A stretch of 64,000 nt of DNA. It comes from Ophthalmolycus amberensis (lineage: Eukaryota > Chordata > Actinopteri > Perciformes > Zoarcidae). Within the stretch, counting starts at the first letter, position 1. Every line of letters starts with the position of its first letter. The notes under the pieces are model-generated. The model saw only the letters and a list, made by a program, of their open reading frames with translations, did no database searches and was not told the origin of the DNA. Shown piece by piece: positions 21,607 to 32,172 of this stretch. The stretch is from NCBI GenBank assembly GCA_024529925.1, contig JAFEUB010000965.1:437001-501000 (forward strand), in the 5' to 3' direction. Both the position numbers and the translations under genes were made by a program.

Positions 21607-21708
21607 GACGACCCAGCCAGTGATGGCGACCTGGCCTTCCAGCTGAGCTCTCAACCCTCCAGCTCCCACTCTCAGCTCACTGCCGACCTGCCTGTCAACA
21701 TCTTACAG
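21607..21708 (+). CDS. zxdc: zxdc exon F, U3
   Basis: Acceptor gtgatgcag, donor gtggga, 34 whole codons. It starts DDPASDGDLAFQLSSQPSS and ends LTADLPVNILQ, like the conserved QDDP and VDLPVYVLQ segments of ZXDC. Confidence 0.85.
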
Positions 21709-21997
21709 GTGGGAAAGGTTTTATTGACTTATTTTAACACAACTCCACCAAGTGTTACACTGATACATGATACTGTACAGTATGATCCCTGTCCGTCATG
21801 CCAGAGTGGGAACCCTGACTGAGCAGTATATTTGTAGCAGCCACCATGTGTTAAGCACATGTGGTTCATTTTGATCAGGGTTGCAAAATTTTGGGAATAT
21901 TTCCATGAGAATTAACAATAATAAAATGGTAATAACAGGTGTATTTGCTCAGGCTGTATTGACATGTCATACGCAGGTGAAAACAAACCTTTTAGCA

Positions 21998-22074
21998 CAT
22001 CATTAGTCTGTTATAGAATAGAAGGATCAGATAAGACGGACAATAAAGTTATATTTTCTTTGAGTACAATGCTT
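21998..22074 (+). repeat. 77-bp direct repeat, copy 2, U3
   Basis: Second copy of 20800-20876, in the F-G intron. Nothing else is recognised in that intron (21709-22709). Confidence 0.6.
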
Positions 22075-22709
22075 ACAAGTGATAGGCAGATGCAGTCCAA
22101 TAACTCCACACATTTCTAGAGCCGCTCCTAAAGCTAATTGTTTTTCTCGCTTTAAAACGACAAATTTACAAAACTTGTCTGATCATTATTTCAATATTTT
22201 CTTCAATCACATTGTCTTAAAAACAAACAATTGTAACAGGATAATAAACTATAGTTGTCAGTGTTCTGCCTGTGGCAGCACGTTAACGAGTGTGGAGAGG
22301 CACTTTGACAATTCGAGCCGATAATGTGGGCTAACTTAGGGTGTGACACAACTTACTTCTAAAACAAATGTTTTCTAACATAGAAGCATGTTTTTGTTAG
22401 CTTCATATCTCCACTGTTCCCTGAAGGCCACCGTAGTTCTCAAACGCTCTAGTGAAACTACGGTAAGATGAGCCGCAGAGTGCAAACACGGTGGTACCGT
22501 CAGTCTGGCTTCTGTTGCTCCTCTAGTAGTGTTATTAAGGTAAGGATGAACTCTGAGCGAGGTGAATGGTGTTACCACGTTTGCACTCTGGGTGTTCAGT
22601 TGGTTGCAATCTGCAGCCACACAGTGTCTCTTCTTTGAGTGTATGATGTCTCTTTGCAACCCCAGTTTGGATACAAGAGAAGTGATCTGTGTGACTGTTT
22701 CCTCAAAAG

Positions 22710-22796
22710 GAACCTTCGGTGATGACGGAGGACGACAACGGCTCTGACAACTCCCAGTTCACGGGAAGCACAATCAACCTTCAGGACCTGGAGTGA
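22710..22796 (+). CDS. zxdc: zxdc exon G (C-terminus and stop), U3
   Basis: 29 codons including the stop, after the acceptor cctcaaaag. The protein ends GSTINLQDLE then TGA, the hallmark C-terminus of ZXDC. The 3' UTR probably runs to about 23,410, with ATTAAA at 23390-23395. Confidence 0.85.
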   Translation, partial: EPSVMTEDDNGSDNSQFTGSTINLQDLE

Positions 22797-25250
22797 GGAC
22801 CACGGCGCTGCAGGCCCGAGGCCCGCCGTCCAGTTTACACCAACAAACGGTTGCCTCGTCTCTTCCCAGGACTCTGAGGGCCTTGTTGGATATGTGGTTT
22901 GTATAGTTTGCGACGGGGGTGGATATGAGTCCACAGATAACGCACCTTGACGAGAGGAGATGAGGATTTGTTTATTCAGAAGATTATTTTGTGTTTATCT
23001 CTAAAGTCCAGTTTGTACCAAAATGGAACCTGAGGGGCATTCTCATGTCAAAGACACATGCGAGCTCCTCTGGGTTTTGATCGTAACGGTGTCTATTCCA
23101 TGGTGCCACATTGCCACTCATGCACGCACACAGTGTGCTCTCTATGCTCCAGTTGCCTTACAGATGCCTCACGCTGTGCATTCCTCCACTGGCGGAGCAT
23201 CTGCTTTATTCTGTTGCTACTTTTCATTTCTGTTTTCTATGGCAGCAGCAAGCCCGTGTTGAAATCATGCCTGTTCATGTGTCTGTATGTACCATGTCAT
23301 GTGTTACTACCTTCTTGTAATAATTCTGTTTTGTTATTTATTATTTAGCTGTGGGTTTCAGAAAATGGCCGAGCCAAACACAGAGAGGAATTAAAGAATC
23401 AAAGCACAATCAGAGCGGCGCTGTGTGGACGTCTTCATTTCCATTTCTGTGTTTTCATTTTGACCAGGCAAAGCATGTGCAAGGATTCATAGGATGCATG
23501 AAGAGAATATAATAATAAGAAGTACGGCGAAAATACAAATGACCAAACCTGTAAAGAGGATCTAATGTATTTTAGCTCAGTCCAACATTAAGAGTTGCTA
23601 AATCATTGCAGATGAAGGTAACACTACACACACACACACACACTTTGACTTCAGAGAAAGTGAGACCAGAGGCTTGTGGCGTCTCTATGGCAGCAAAGTT
23701 CATTTGATCAGTTTCTCCTTTTTATAAGGTTTCGTATTGGATACCGACTGATTCAGTTTCTACAAAAATCCTTTCTTGTAACAACGTGTCACTTTATCTC
23801 GTCCTATCCCAAAACCAACGTATCTCGTTAAAGCAAACTCTTCACTACATGATCATTTGAGATGTCGGAACAAGAAACTTGTGAAACTTTGAGGGATCAC
23901 AGCTTACACATGCTCGACCAAAAACAAAGGACCACCCGTCCATATCTACAGTGCATCCAGGAAGTAGTGATTTCAGCCTCATGTTGTATGATCGCTCTAG
24001 AACCAAAGCCTGGGTCGGGACCCTCAGGTGGGTCACAAGAGATTTTATCAGGGTCGCCTAAATGTGCTGCATTCTTTCCATAGTCCTCCCAGGTTTGAGC
24101 CACATGAGGGAGCCTGACTGTTCATATTGTAGTCTACATATACCAGTGAATCTAGTATGAAAGTCTAGCTTACAGTCTGTTACTGATGAGGAAATGAAGA
24201 ATGATTCGAACTAAATGCATTTTTTTGCTCGCATGCAGAAAGTATTTTTCATGTTTTCAATAACATGCATGAAGAGTGGTGATCAATCAAACGTATACCT
24301 CTTCTAAAGGACTGGTTTATCTATTAAATATATAGTAAAAGTGTTTGGAAACGTTGATTTACGCACAGGTTCCCTCATGATTACAGAGAAGTGAGCCTGT
24401 TGTGAGTCTGGATGGTTTGTCATTTTAGAAAAGCGGATCCCCAGAAACACCGCTGTTCTACGGTCTCTTCAGACGATGGACCTCTGCTGTTCCCACGACA
24501 TATGCAAGTTTCTCATCATAACACGCCAACTGATGTAATAACGACACAACTTTGTTTTTAATGAGACGTTGACTTTGATAAATAACGAGTTCTGTGATCA
24601 AGTTGAAATGGCTTAAGTTGGTGTCTAGAAATAAAATTAAAAATATTGTGTTATAACTTAAGTCTTCTTTCTTTAACAGGAAACTGAGCTCCATGTTTGT
24701 TGTCATGGTAGCAGCAATATGCTGACACATCTAAACAGGTCTGACACCTAAAAATGAAAGTCATTTAGAGAAATCTCACACCAGCGTTCTTATTAATGCT
24801 CTGACGGTAGACCACATTTCCCAGAAGCCCTTGTTACTATGACCCTATCTTCTCCACACTTCTAAAAAGTGGAGAAGCACGTTGCAGGTCACGTGTGATT
24901 GGATCTTTCCGCGTCTGCCATTGAAAGCTTCAGCTCTGACTGTGTTGGAGCAACAGCCACAGCCCGCTGTGTAAAGGGCCAGTTCAGCCATGCAGTACTA
25001 TTACCAAACCAGTAGATGGCGGCCAAGTCATGCAGAGAGTCCCCCGAGGCTTCCATACAGACGAGAAGTAGTTAGCTAACTCACTGTGGCAACACTAAAT
25101 GGAATGGGCCATTAATTCAACTGATCAATTAAATCTGTGCTTATCTGTGACATGTCAGAATGGCTGCTGTGTAAAGGGCCTCTATACACTCACATAGTGA
25201 AGCACATTCCATCCTATCCACGAGTTTCCCAAGGGTGCTTGGAGACGCTT
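22797..25250. other. zxdc 3' UTR and unassigned DNA, U3
   Basis: No convincing ORF. Seen here: a CA run at about 23626-23642; a short hairpin (TTCTCCAC 24850-24857 with GTGGAGAA 24869-24876); and a promoter-like cluster with a ZNF143-like box (CCACATTTCCCAGAAGCCC, about 24812-24830), an E-box CACGTG (24890-24895) and ATTGG, a reversed CCAAT box (24898-24902). Confidence 0.4.
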
Positions 25251-25273
25251 CCAAAAAAGAAAAGTCAATGTTT

Positions 25274-25322
25274 AGATGGATAGATATAAACTTTATTCAT
25301 CCCCAGGGGGAAATTAGTTTGT
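25274..25322 (-). mobile_element. LINE 3' tail (minus), U3
   Basis: On the minus strand it reads CCCCCTGGGGATGAATAAAG followed by a TATCT-type tail, the usual 3' end of fish CR1/L2/Rex LINEs. Only the tail remains. It lies just beyond the point where the HECT gene is cut off. Confidence 0.75.
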
Positions 25323-25479
25323 AGCAGCAGCAATTTACCCCCTGCTGGTTTAAATGAGTAAATTACGTGATTGTGGTATTATAAATATCTGAGAAACATT
25401 TCTGACATCAGGTATTACTTTTATTGTCCTTGCCCCGAATTTGTATCATTAAAAATCTTACAGGAAAAATGTATTTTAC

Positions 25480-27862
25480 CACTTTGATTGTCTCACGGAT
25501 GTCAAGGTCAGCACAGTCCTTAATATCTATTATGGCTTCTTCTGGGGATCCACCAAAGAGCACATGCAGGATAGCTGGGCTGAGTCCTCCAAGGCATGGC
25601 CCACCATGGAGGAATGAATGACCAATCATTCGGCCAGCAACAACAAAGAAGTCACTCTCCAAAAGGTAATGCCAAGTGGAGGGAATCAGATGATCTTGTT
25701 CACCCTAAAAAAGAAGAGTTCCTCCTGGTACTTCAATTAAAAGAGAAAAGTGAAAGAACATTGACAGTGCAGAATGTAAAGGACATAGATATTCAAACTT
25801 TCATACAGAATTAGTAAGGAAATATCAATCAGGCACTGAATACTTTGGGTGATCCTGTAGAAGCCTACAGGGCCACAGCAGCTGCATCACATGTTTGTCT
25901 TTTAAGGTTTTAGGTTTTCTCTGGGTAAGTAGAGACAGATCTGTTCTCAGCCTGGAACTGGTGCAAACCAAACACAGAGCCTGATAGCTGACAACCAGCC
26001 AGCAGCCAAAGTGAATATTCACTTACCAAAATTCATCTCAAAACCATACTGAAGTTTGGATGTGATGCTTGCAAAGAAATGGCGAGTCACATCATCACCA
26101 ATTGCTGGATCTCCTGAAAAAGCAAAATACACAGTACAGACATCAGTTCAATGAATAATGATCATTTTTTATCTTTAGTTTTGCATGTGTAACCCTTGAG
26201 TGTGCATGTCAAGGGGCAAGCCCACTCAACGTTAGCCATCTTATAAAAAGAAAGGACTGCCCTCTGCACTGTCTCCAAGATCCATGGTCAGATATAATGA
26301 CTTTCCAGTTGCATGCTGGCTTAAAATGTCTTCTTTGAATCTCGTTGCTGCCTCACTGGGATTTGAAAGAATTTTCCAATCTAAAAAGAGTTTTTAAATG
26401 ATTCCAATTAATACTGGATGAATTGATATGAGAGAGCAACAATTTATTGCAATAAATGATGTAATGTTTAAATGATGTAACACACCTGGGAAGCCTCTCT
26501 CCTCAGTGGGATCTAGGTCAACTATCTCAGGAGCAGCCACATGTCCCTGAGAGGTGGCACGCAGTAGTTTGTGTTGCTGGCCCTTGTTGTCTCACTTGCA
26601 GTCTTGTCAACATGCTCACAAATCTACCTTCACTTCGGGAGGCACTTGTCCGTTGTCACCACAATTTCTACCTCACCACTGTTCTGTGATGGTCTTGGGG
26701 AAAGAGAAGCACGTTTTGTTATTGGGGCCAGTATATTTCATAGTACATTACACATTCACAAAAACACTGCAACTAGAAAAGAATGGTCACATAAATAGAA
26801 TAGAATAAATCCATTCAAATTCAACTTTCCCTCAAGACCAATAGTTCAGGATCATACAGGATCATCCACATTCAAAATGCTTTACATATTTTGGCAGACT
26901 CCAGAGCCTAATGCTTAATGTCTGATGTACGACTACTTGAGTGCTTGACAAATGTGACGTTTTAGTTCTGTAGAGCAATACCTCTACTCACGCATTCATC
27001 ACTGTGAGCCTTGATTCTTGTAAAAGGGAACTCCTCTCCACACGTCACACATTTCTGAGGTGGTCCAACTCGCTCATGACTGCATTCTGGTTGACATGCC
27101 TGTAAACAAGATCATTTTAAAATGTAACACAAGCTATACTTATGTAAATGTTCATACTCTTGCCATTTTCATATGGGAACACCAATTTAAAAGTGAGGAT
27201 CTTACAGGATTCCAGATTCAGGTTTCTTTGGAGTGGTCGGATGAAAATTGTAGCATGACCAATCTGTGTTTGTGGATCTTTCAAATGTCTCACATGGTAA
27301 CCCTCATTGGGACATGGTATGATGATCAGTTGGCGACCGTGTTGTTCCAGAGATTTTGAGCAACTCATATCCTCCCCCTTGTCTGAGTTTTGGATATGCC
27401 TCTAAAATAAATTCTCTAAAGTCATCTGGATCTGTATGGCTACCTGAAAATAGAAGATAATAATCCAAACAACCGATCTAACTTGAAATATAATGACGGT
27501 TCATGTTTTTGAAAGGTAACTTCATTCAAGAAAAATACGTCAGTCAATCATGATGCCTGACTTACCTTGGAATGTAAGACGTTTTCCCCTAGTCCTGCAG
27601 CAGCAAGTCTATCTTTGGCGTATCGATTGGGGACTAAGTCCGCATTTTTATCCTCAATACAACAGAAAGAGTGAGTGTACGAATGAAGCTGAGCAGGCGG
27701 AGCAACAGTTCGCCTCCTTGTCGTCCTTCTCCCTCCAATGTATGGACCAAACAGTCTTGAAACCTCGCCTAGAATCAAGTGAAGAGGATAAGCTATATTT
27801 TCTCCTTTGGCCAGAGGCGGGAGTTGCGCCTTCGCTACGGCAACCCTCAAGGGACATATCAT
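25480..27862 (-). pseudogene. Decayed HECT-domain (G2E3-like) gene, U3
   Basis: Exon-like blocks on the minus strand, in order: N-terminal exon 27862-27566 (SRLFGPYIGGR, YTHSFCCIEDK, GLGENV); 27443-27216 (GGGYELLKISGTTR, then ATIFIRPLQRNLNL in a shifted frame); a C2HC/UBZ-like finger, 27099-26992 (KCVTCGEEFPFTRIKAHSDE); a linker near 26380 (WKILSNPSEAATRFKED); HECT pieces 26113-26027 (GDPAIGDDVTRHFFA) and 25704-25480 (VAGRMIGHSFLHGGPC). This is the layout of the fish G2E3-like ubiquitin ligases. The C-lobe with the catalytic Cys is missing, and exon phases do not all fit. It starts divergently from gene X. Confidence 0.6.
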
Positions 27863-28377
27863 CGTCAACACCAGAACGACAAACAGTCTGTTACAGTATC
27901 AACTTTCATTTATTCATCTCAGCATGTATTTACTATTTTATTCATTTATTTCAGCATTCATTTCAACATTTAAATATTTCTGTATTCATGAACAGCCTCG
28001 TCGCAGCCGCGGTGACGCATTCGGTCTCCAAACGGCCACACCTGGCGCATAGAATGACGTCACACATGATTCGTCAAGCTCAAAGGCAAAGCGTCACAAA
28101 TGACGTCAGTTCAGAAACAGACCATAGAATGCAATGACGTCATGAGAGGCATGACGTCACAAAGAGATGAGTCATTTGTCCAGATCAAAGGCAAATAAAC
28201 GATATAGCCTAGCCCTCACTTCTCCAAACTAGTTATTGAGTTCAAGAGACACCAGTACTACAGTGGAAGCAAGAAAGATAAATCAGAGGCAAAGAAACTC
28301 TATACCCCAGACTTTAATTCTCCAAACTAGATATTGAGGACTTTCAAGAGACACCAGTGGAAGGAAGAAAGATAAAT
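27863..28377. promoter_or_regulatory. Divergent HECT/X promoter with four CREs, U3
   Basis: TGACGTCA occurs at 28055-28062, 28101-28108, 28135-28142 and 28152-28159, with a TGAGTCA AP-1 site at 28168-28174. Downstream, a segment of about 95 bp containing the CTCCAAACTAG motif is tandemly duplicated (about 28186-28280 and 28285-28377). The last copy matches the leader of gene X in the short units. CREB/ATF control is inferred from the sites. Confidence 0.7.
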
Positions 28378-29385
28378 ATGTATCACCTAAAAATGAAAGC
28401 CTTTTGGAAGGGTCTAAGGAAGTCAAAGCAACTTAATGACCTGGAACAGCAGCCAAAGGTGGCTGAGCATGATGATGATGTCAAGTCGGTCCAATTTAAT
28501 GACCTTGAACGGGTCATTGACCTTGAACGGGAGTCTGATCATGACGATGATGTCAAGACTGCCCGAATTAATGACCTGGAACAGCAGCCAAAGGTGGCTG
28601 AGCATGACGGTGATGTCAAGTCGATCCAACTTAATGACCTTGGGCAGCTTGATGAGAAGCATGAGATTTGTCCTGAAGAGAGCCTCTTGCCGGCTCCAGC
28701 TAAAGTCTCTGGGAAGTGTCGAAGGAAGTCAAAGCATTGCAATGATTTCAAGTCGGTCCAATTTAATGACCTTGAACGGATCATTGACCTTGAACGGGAG
28801 TCTGATCATGACGATGATGTCAAGTCAGCCCGAATGAATGACCTGGAACAGCAGCTAAAGGTGTCTGATCATGACGATGATGTCAAGACAGCCCGAATTA
28901 ATGACCTGGAACAGCAGCTAAAGGTGTCTGATCATGACGATGATGTCAAGACAGCCCGAATGAATGACCTGGAACAGCGGCTAAAGGTGTCTGAGCATGA
29001 GAAAGATGTCATGTTGGCCCGAATGAATGACCTGGAACAGCAGCTAAAGGTGTCTGATCATGACGATGATGTCAAGACAGCCCGAATGAATGACCTGGAA
29101 CAGCGGCTAAAGGTGTCTGAGCATGAGAAAGATGTCATGTTGGCCCGAATGAATGACCTGGAACAGCAGCTAAAGGTGATTCGAGCCCAAATGATGGACC
29201 TTGGGCAGCTTGATGAGAAAGATGAGATTTGTCCTGAAGAGAGCCTCTTGCCGGCTCCAGCTGCTGAGACTGAGACCAGAGGTTGGTGGTTTCTACTGAA
29301 AGCAGGAGCGCTTCTTGGCACCGCCACTATCGCTGGACTGAGAATAGCAAGAATGGTAATGTTTGAGTCTGATATACGCTGTTGA
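28378..29385 (+). CDS. Gene X, U3
   Basis: 335 residues, the shortest copy, open throughout, with 8 repeats and one 89-residue block. Repeats with LEQRLKVSEHEKD alternate with DHDDD repeats, an arrangement shared only with U6. The last residue is Cys, where the other copies end in Tyr. Confidence 0.7.
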   Translation: MYHLKMKAFWKGLRKSKQLNDLEQQPKVAEHDDDVKSVQFNDLERVIDLERESDHDDDVKTARINDLEQQPKVAEHDGDVKSIQLNDLGQLDEKHEICPEESLLPAPAKVSGKCRRKSKHCNDFKSVQFNDLERIIDLERESDHDDDVKSARMNDLEQQLKVSDHDDDVKTARINDLEQQLKVSDHDDDVKTARMNDLEQRLKVSEHEKDVMLARMNDLEQQLKVSDHDDDVKTARMNDLEQRLKVSEHEKDVMLARMNDLEQQLKVIRAQMMDLGQLDEKDEICPEESLLPAPAAETETRGWWFLLKAGALLGTATIAGLRIARMVMFESDIRC

Positions 29386-29937
29386 TTCGCACAAAGATAA
29401 CATATTGTGAGTGTGATGCCCACCAATGTGTTAGCCGCAGGACGTGAAGAGCGAAGCAGGATGTGAAATCCTTCTTTTCGAGTGACTAAGCGTTCAGGAG
29501 ACAACTGCAAGGCTAATGTTTAGCATTTTAAGACAATCCTACAGTTATAGATTCTGTTATCCTTCATGTTCGAGAACATTTAATGTGCGTGTACTGTACC
29601 AAAAATAATGTTTATTTTCGTTGTTTAGTGCTGTATGGAATTGGTGTCCGTCTGCGCTACATGTACATTTGAGCTAGCACAAAGATAACATGTTTACATG
29701 TGTAACACCAATGTGTTGTCACATGTGTGTTATGTATTTTGTTTTCATGCACAGCCAATATGTTTTAAAGTGAGCACACTTGTTTATTCCAGCAATAGTT
29801 TTAGCAAACGTTTAGCATTTTAAGACCATCCTACAGTTATAGATTCTGTTATCCTTCATGTTCGAGACTTTCTATCTATCTTTAACTTTTTATCTCATAA
29901 CTTTCTGTCTCATAACTTTCTGTCTCATGTAATGTGT

Positions 29938-30190
29938 TGTAATTCTGTTATGCTGTTCTACACATGACATCTATTGCACTTCTGTCCATCATGGGAGAGG
30001 GATCCGTCCTCTGTTCCTCTCCCACAGGTCTCTTCCTTTTTTTACCCCGTTAAAGGTTTTTTTTGGGGTTCCGATGTGAGGGTTCCGGGACAAGAGGATG
30101 TCAAATGTGTACATATTGTAAAGCCCTCTGAGGCAAATTTGTAATTTGTGATTTTGGGCTATACAAAAATGAATTGAATTGAATTGAATA
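29938..30190 (+). mobile_element. Fish L2/SINE-like 3' end, U3
   Basis: Same tail repeat as 9549-9795, with a longer ATTGA tail (three units). Confidence 0.6.
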
Positions 30191-30281
30191 TCCATCTGTT
30201 TTACACCACTGGCATCACTCCTCAGTGTGTTTTTTAATTTGGAAATATTGGCAGACACAGAATACAGTGCAGTAAGCAAGT

Positions 30282-30286
30282 ACTTT
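30282..30286 (+). other. Empty LTR target site (U3/U4 junction)
   Basis: A single ACTTT in GCAAGTACTTTGACAAATA. At the other complete junctions this pentamer is duplicated around the 649-bp solo LTR. Confidence 0.85.
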
Positions 30287-31155
30287 GACAAATATTTCCA
30301 TTGTTTTTCAGCTTTTTGTTAACATATACAAACAAACAACAAACCTGACCCACCCACTGGTACACCCACCTCGAAGAACAGAAAAGTAAATAAATAAAAA
30401 GGTCACCTCATTTTGCCGTGCTAGACGTCATTATATATATGTACATAAACACACACATACATGGTAAATCTGTAGACACGCCTGCATCACTCTACAAAGT
30501 AAATACATAATCATCACATCATACAAGCACAATATGCTCAAAAATCAAATGACAATAGGATTGGCCAGTAGGTAGAAACCAGAGTGCCCAAATTATTACT
30601 TGTCCAACAGAAAGAGAGTCAAATTAATCAAAAAAATAAATAAATCTGTTTTATACCACTGGCATCACTCCTCAGTGTGTTTTGCTGCAATCTTTTGATT
30701 GCATTAAATGCTGAAATAAATAAATATGTATGTGTCTGTATGCCAGGTGGGAGGTCCTAACCTCTGTCTAAAGCAGGATTGGTCACAGGAGTGTGATCGC
30801 TTCTGGTACTACTTCTGTCTTACACGGTAACGTTGAAGTTGGCTAGCCCGCAGACAGCTGCCATCTTAATCTCCACCTACAGGCTCTACCAACAACCATC
30901 ACTGCTGCCTCCACCTGCAGACCCTCGCAGACACCTGCCGCCTGAACCTTCACCTGCAGCCATCAACCTCGGCCTCCACCTGAAGACGCTGCCAGATGAC
31001 TCTAGCTCCACCTGAAGCCTCCTCCATCAACCTGCACTGCTGCCTCCTCTCCTATCGCCATGTGAAGACCATAGCGGAACAGCAAGGACCAGAGACACAC
31101 TCGTAAATATCACCTCTCAGATAGCTGTGTCATAATAACATGTCAGCCTTTCTGT

Positions 31156-31261
31156 TTACATCCTTCTCCTCACAGCTATTTCCACACATTGACTCCATGT
31201 GTTTCTTGGTCGGCCTCTTTTTCTTTTCCCTTCTGGTGTCCAATGTAAGGCTGTTCTTGTG
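31156..31261 (-). mobile_element. LINE remnant, U4
   Basis: Copy of the 1225-1330 fragment. Confidence 0.45.
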
Positions 31262-31814
31262 ATATCAGCAAGCTTGTGCTTGATCTGAAGAACTTCCAAC
31301 TTCCTGTCAGTGGCTTCCTTATGGCTTTGACCACTGGCATTCATGCTGGCATCAATTGATACACCTGGAAACCCATCACATCTAGTTGCTTTTGATACTT
31401 TTGTTGCTGTTTCCGTAACAATACTTATTTTACGGGACAGAGCTGTTAACCCTGAGCCCAACCCCCAAACCTGGAGGACCAGGTGCCGCCTTTTGTCAGA
31501 CCCCTCACCCGTAACCTGCCCGGCATGGTTAAACCTGCCAGGGACCTAAGCCCCCGTCGGTATAGCTCACAGGGTCATTGAGGCACGCAAGCCTCCCCAC
31601 CACATCAAGGTAGCAGCACGGGGGGAGGAGTTTACCGTTGCAGTCCTGCTTTATTGTTGAAAACCAGTATCTTTTGGTCTTGGTTCCCCTTGCCTTATAT
31701 CAAAACAGTTATTTTAGTTTTGATATAGTTGCATTAAAATAGAATGATTTTTTTCTCTTTCTCTCCGTCCACCAGTTGTACCTATACTGACCTATATCCT
31801 TCTTTGTTTATCAG

Positions 31815-31945
31815 GAAACACGATGATGACCGACGCTTTGTCTGTACAGAGGAGGGTTGTGGGAAATCCTTCACCCGGGCAGAGCACCTGAAGGGTCACA
31901 GTATCACCCATCTGGGTACCAAGCCCTTCCAGTGCCATGCAGAAG
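31815..31945 (+). CDS. zxdc: zxdc exon A, U4
   Basis: Intact finger and splice sites as in U1. The following intron is 227 bp because of the extra 23-bp repeat. Confidence 0.8.
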
Positions 31946-32172
31946 GTACGTACAGGTACCAGAAACAAAGGACAGGAGGGGGACTGTTAGATCAGTTACA
32001 GATGAACAGAGAGGAGTTTTTCTTTTTTCCTGTCACTACAGTCAAAAAGTTTATTTTCGCTTGGAGTAGTTTCACGTCATCGCTTGGAGTAGTTTCACGT
32101 CATCGCTTGGAGTAGTTTCACGTCATCTGAAGACAGATCATTCATGGCGTTTGTGTCCTTCATGTTCTTCAG

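Larger units (their letters stand above)
18479..30286 (+). repeat. Tandem unit U3 (long type L)
   Basis: Begins like the short units as far as 20329, then switches to different sequence. It holds zxdc exons A and D-G, the hAT right end, a decayed HECT gene on the minus strand, a CRE-rich promoter and gene X. Stretches without a supported gene: 18479-20011, the introns, and 22797-25250, which is zxdc 3' UTR (ATTAAA at 23390-23395) followed by unassigned DNA. Confidence 0.9.

Noticed and set aside
21520..21822. ORF starting in the TG microsatellite
   Set aside because: The initial part is translated TG repeat; only exon F (21607-21708) within it is supported.
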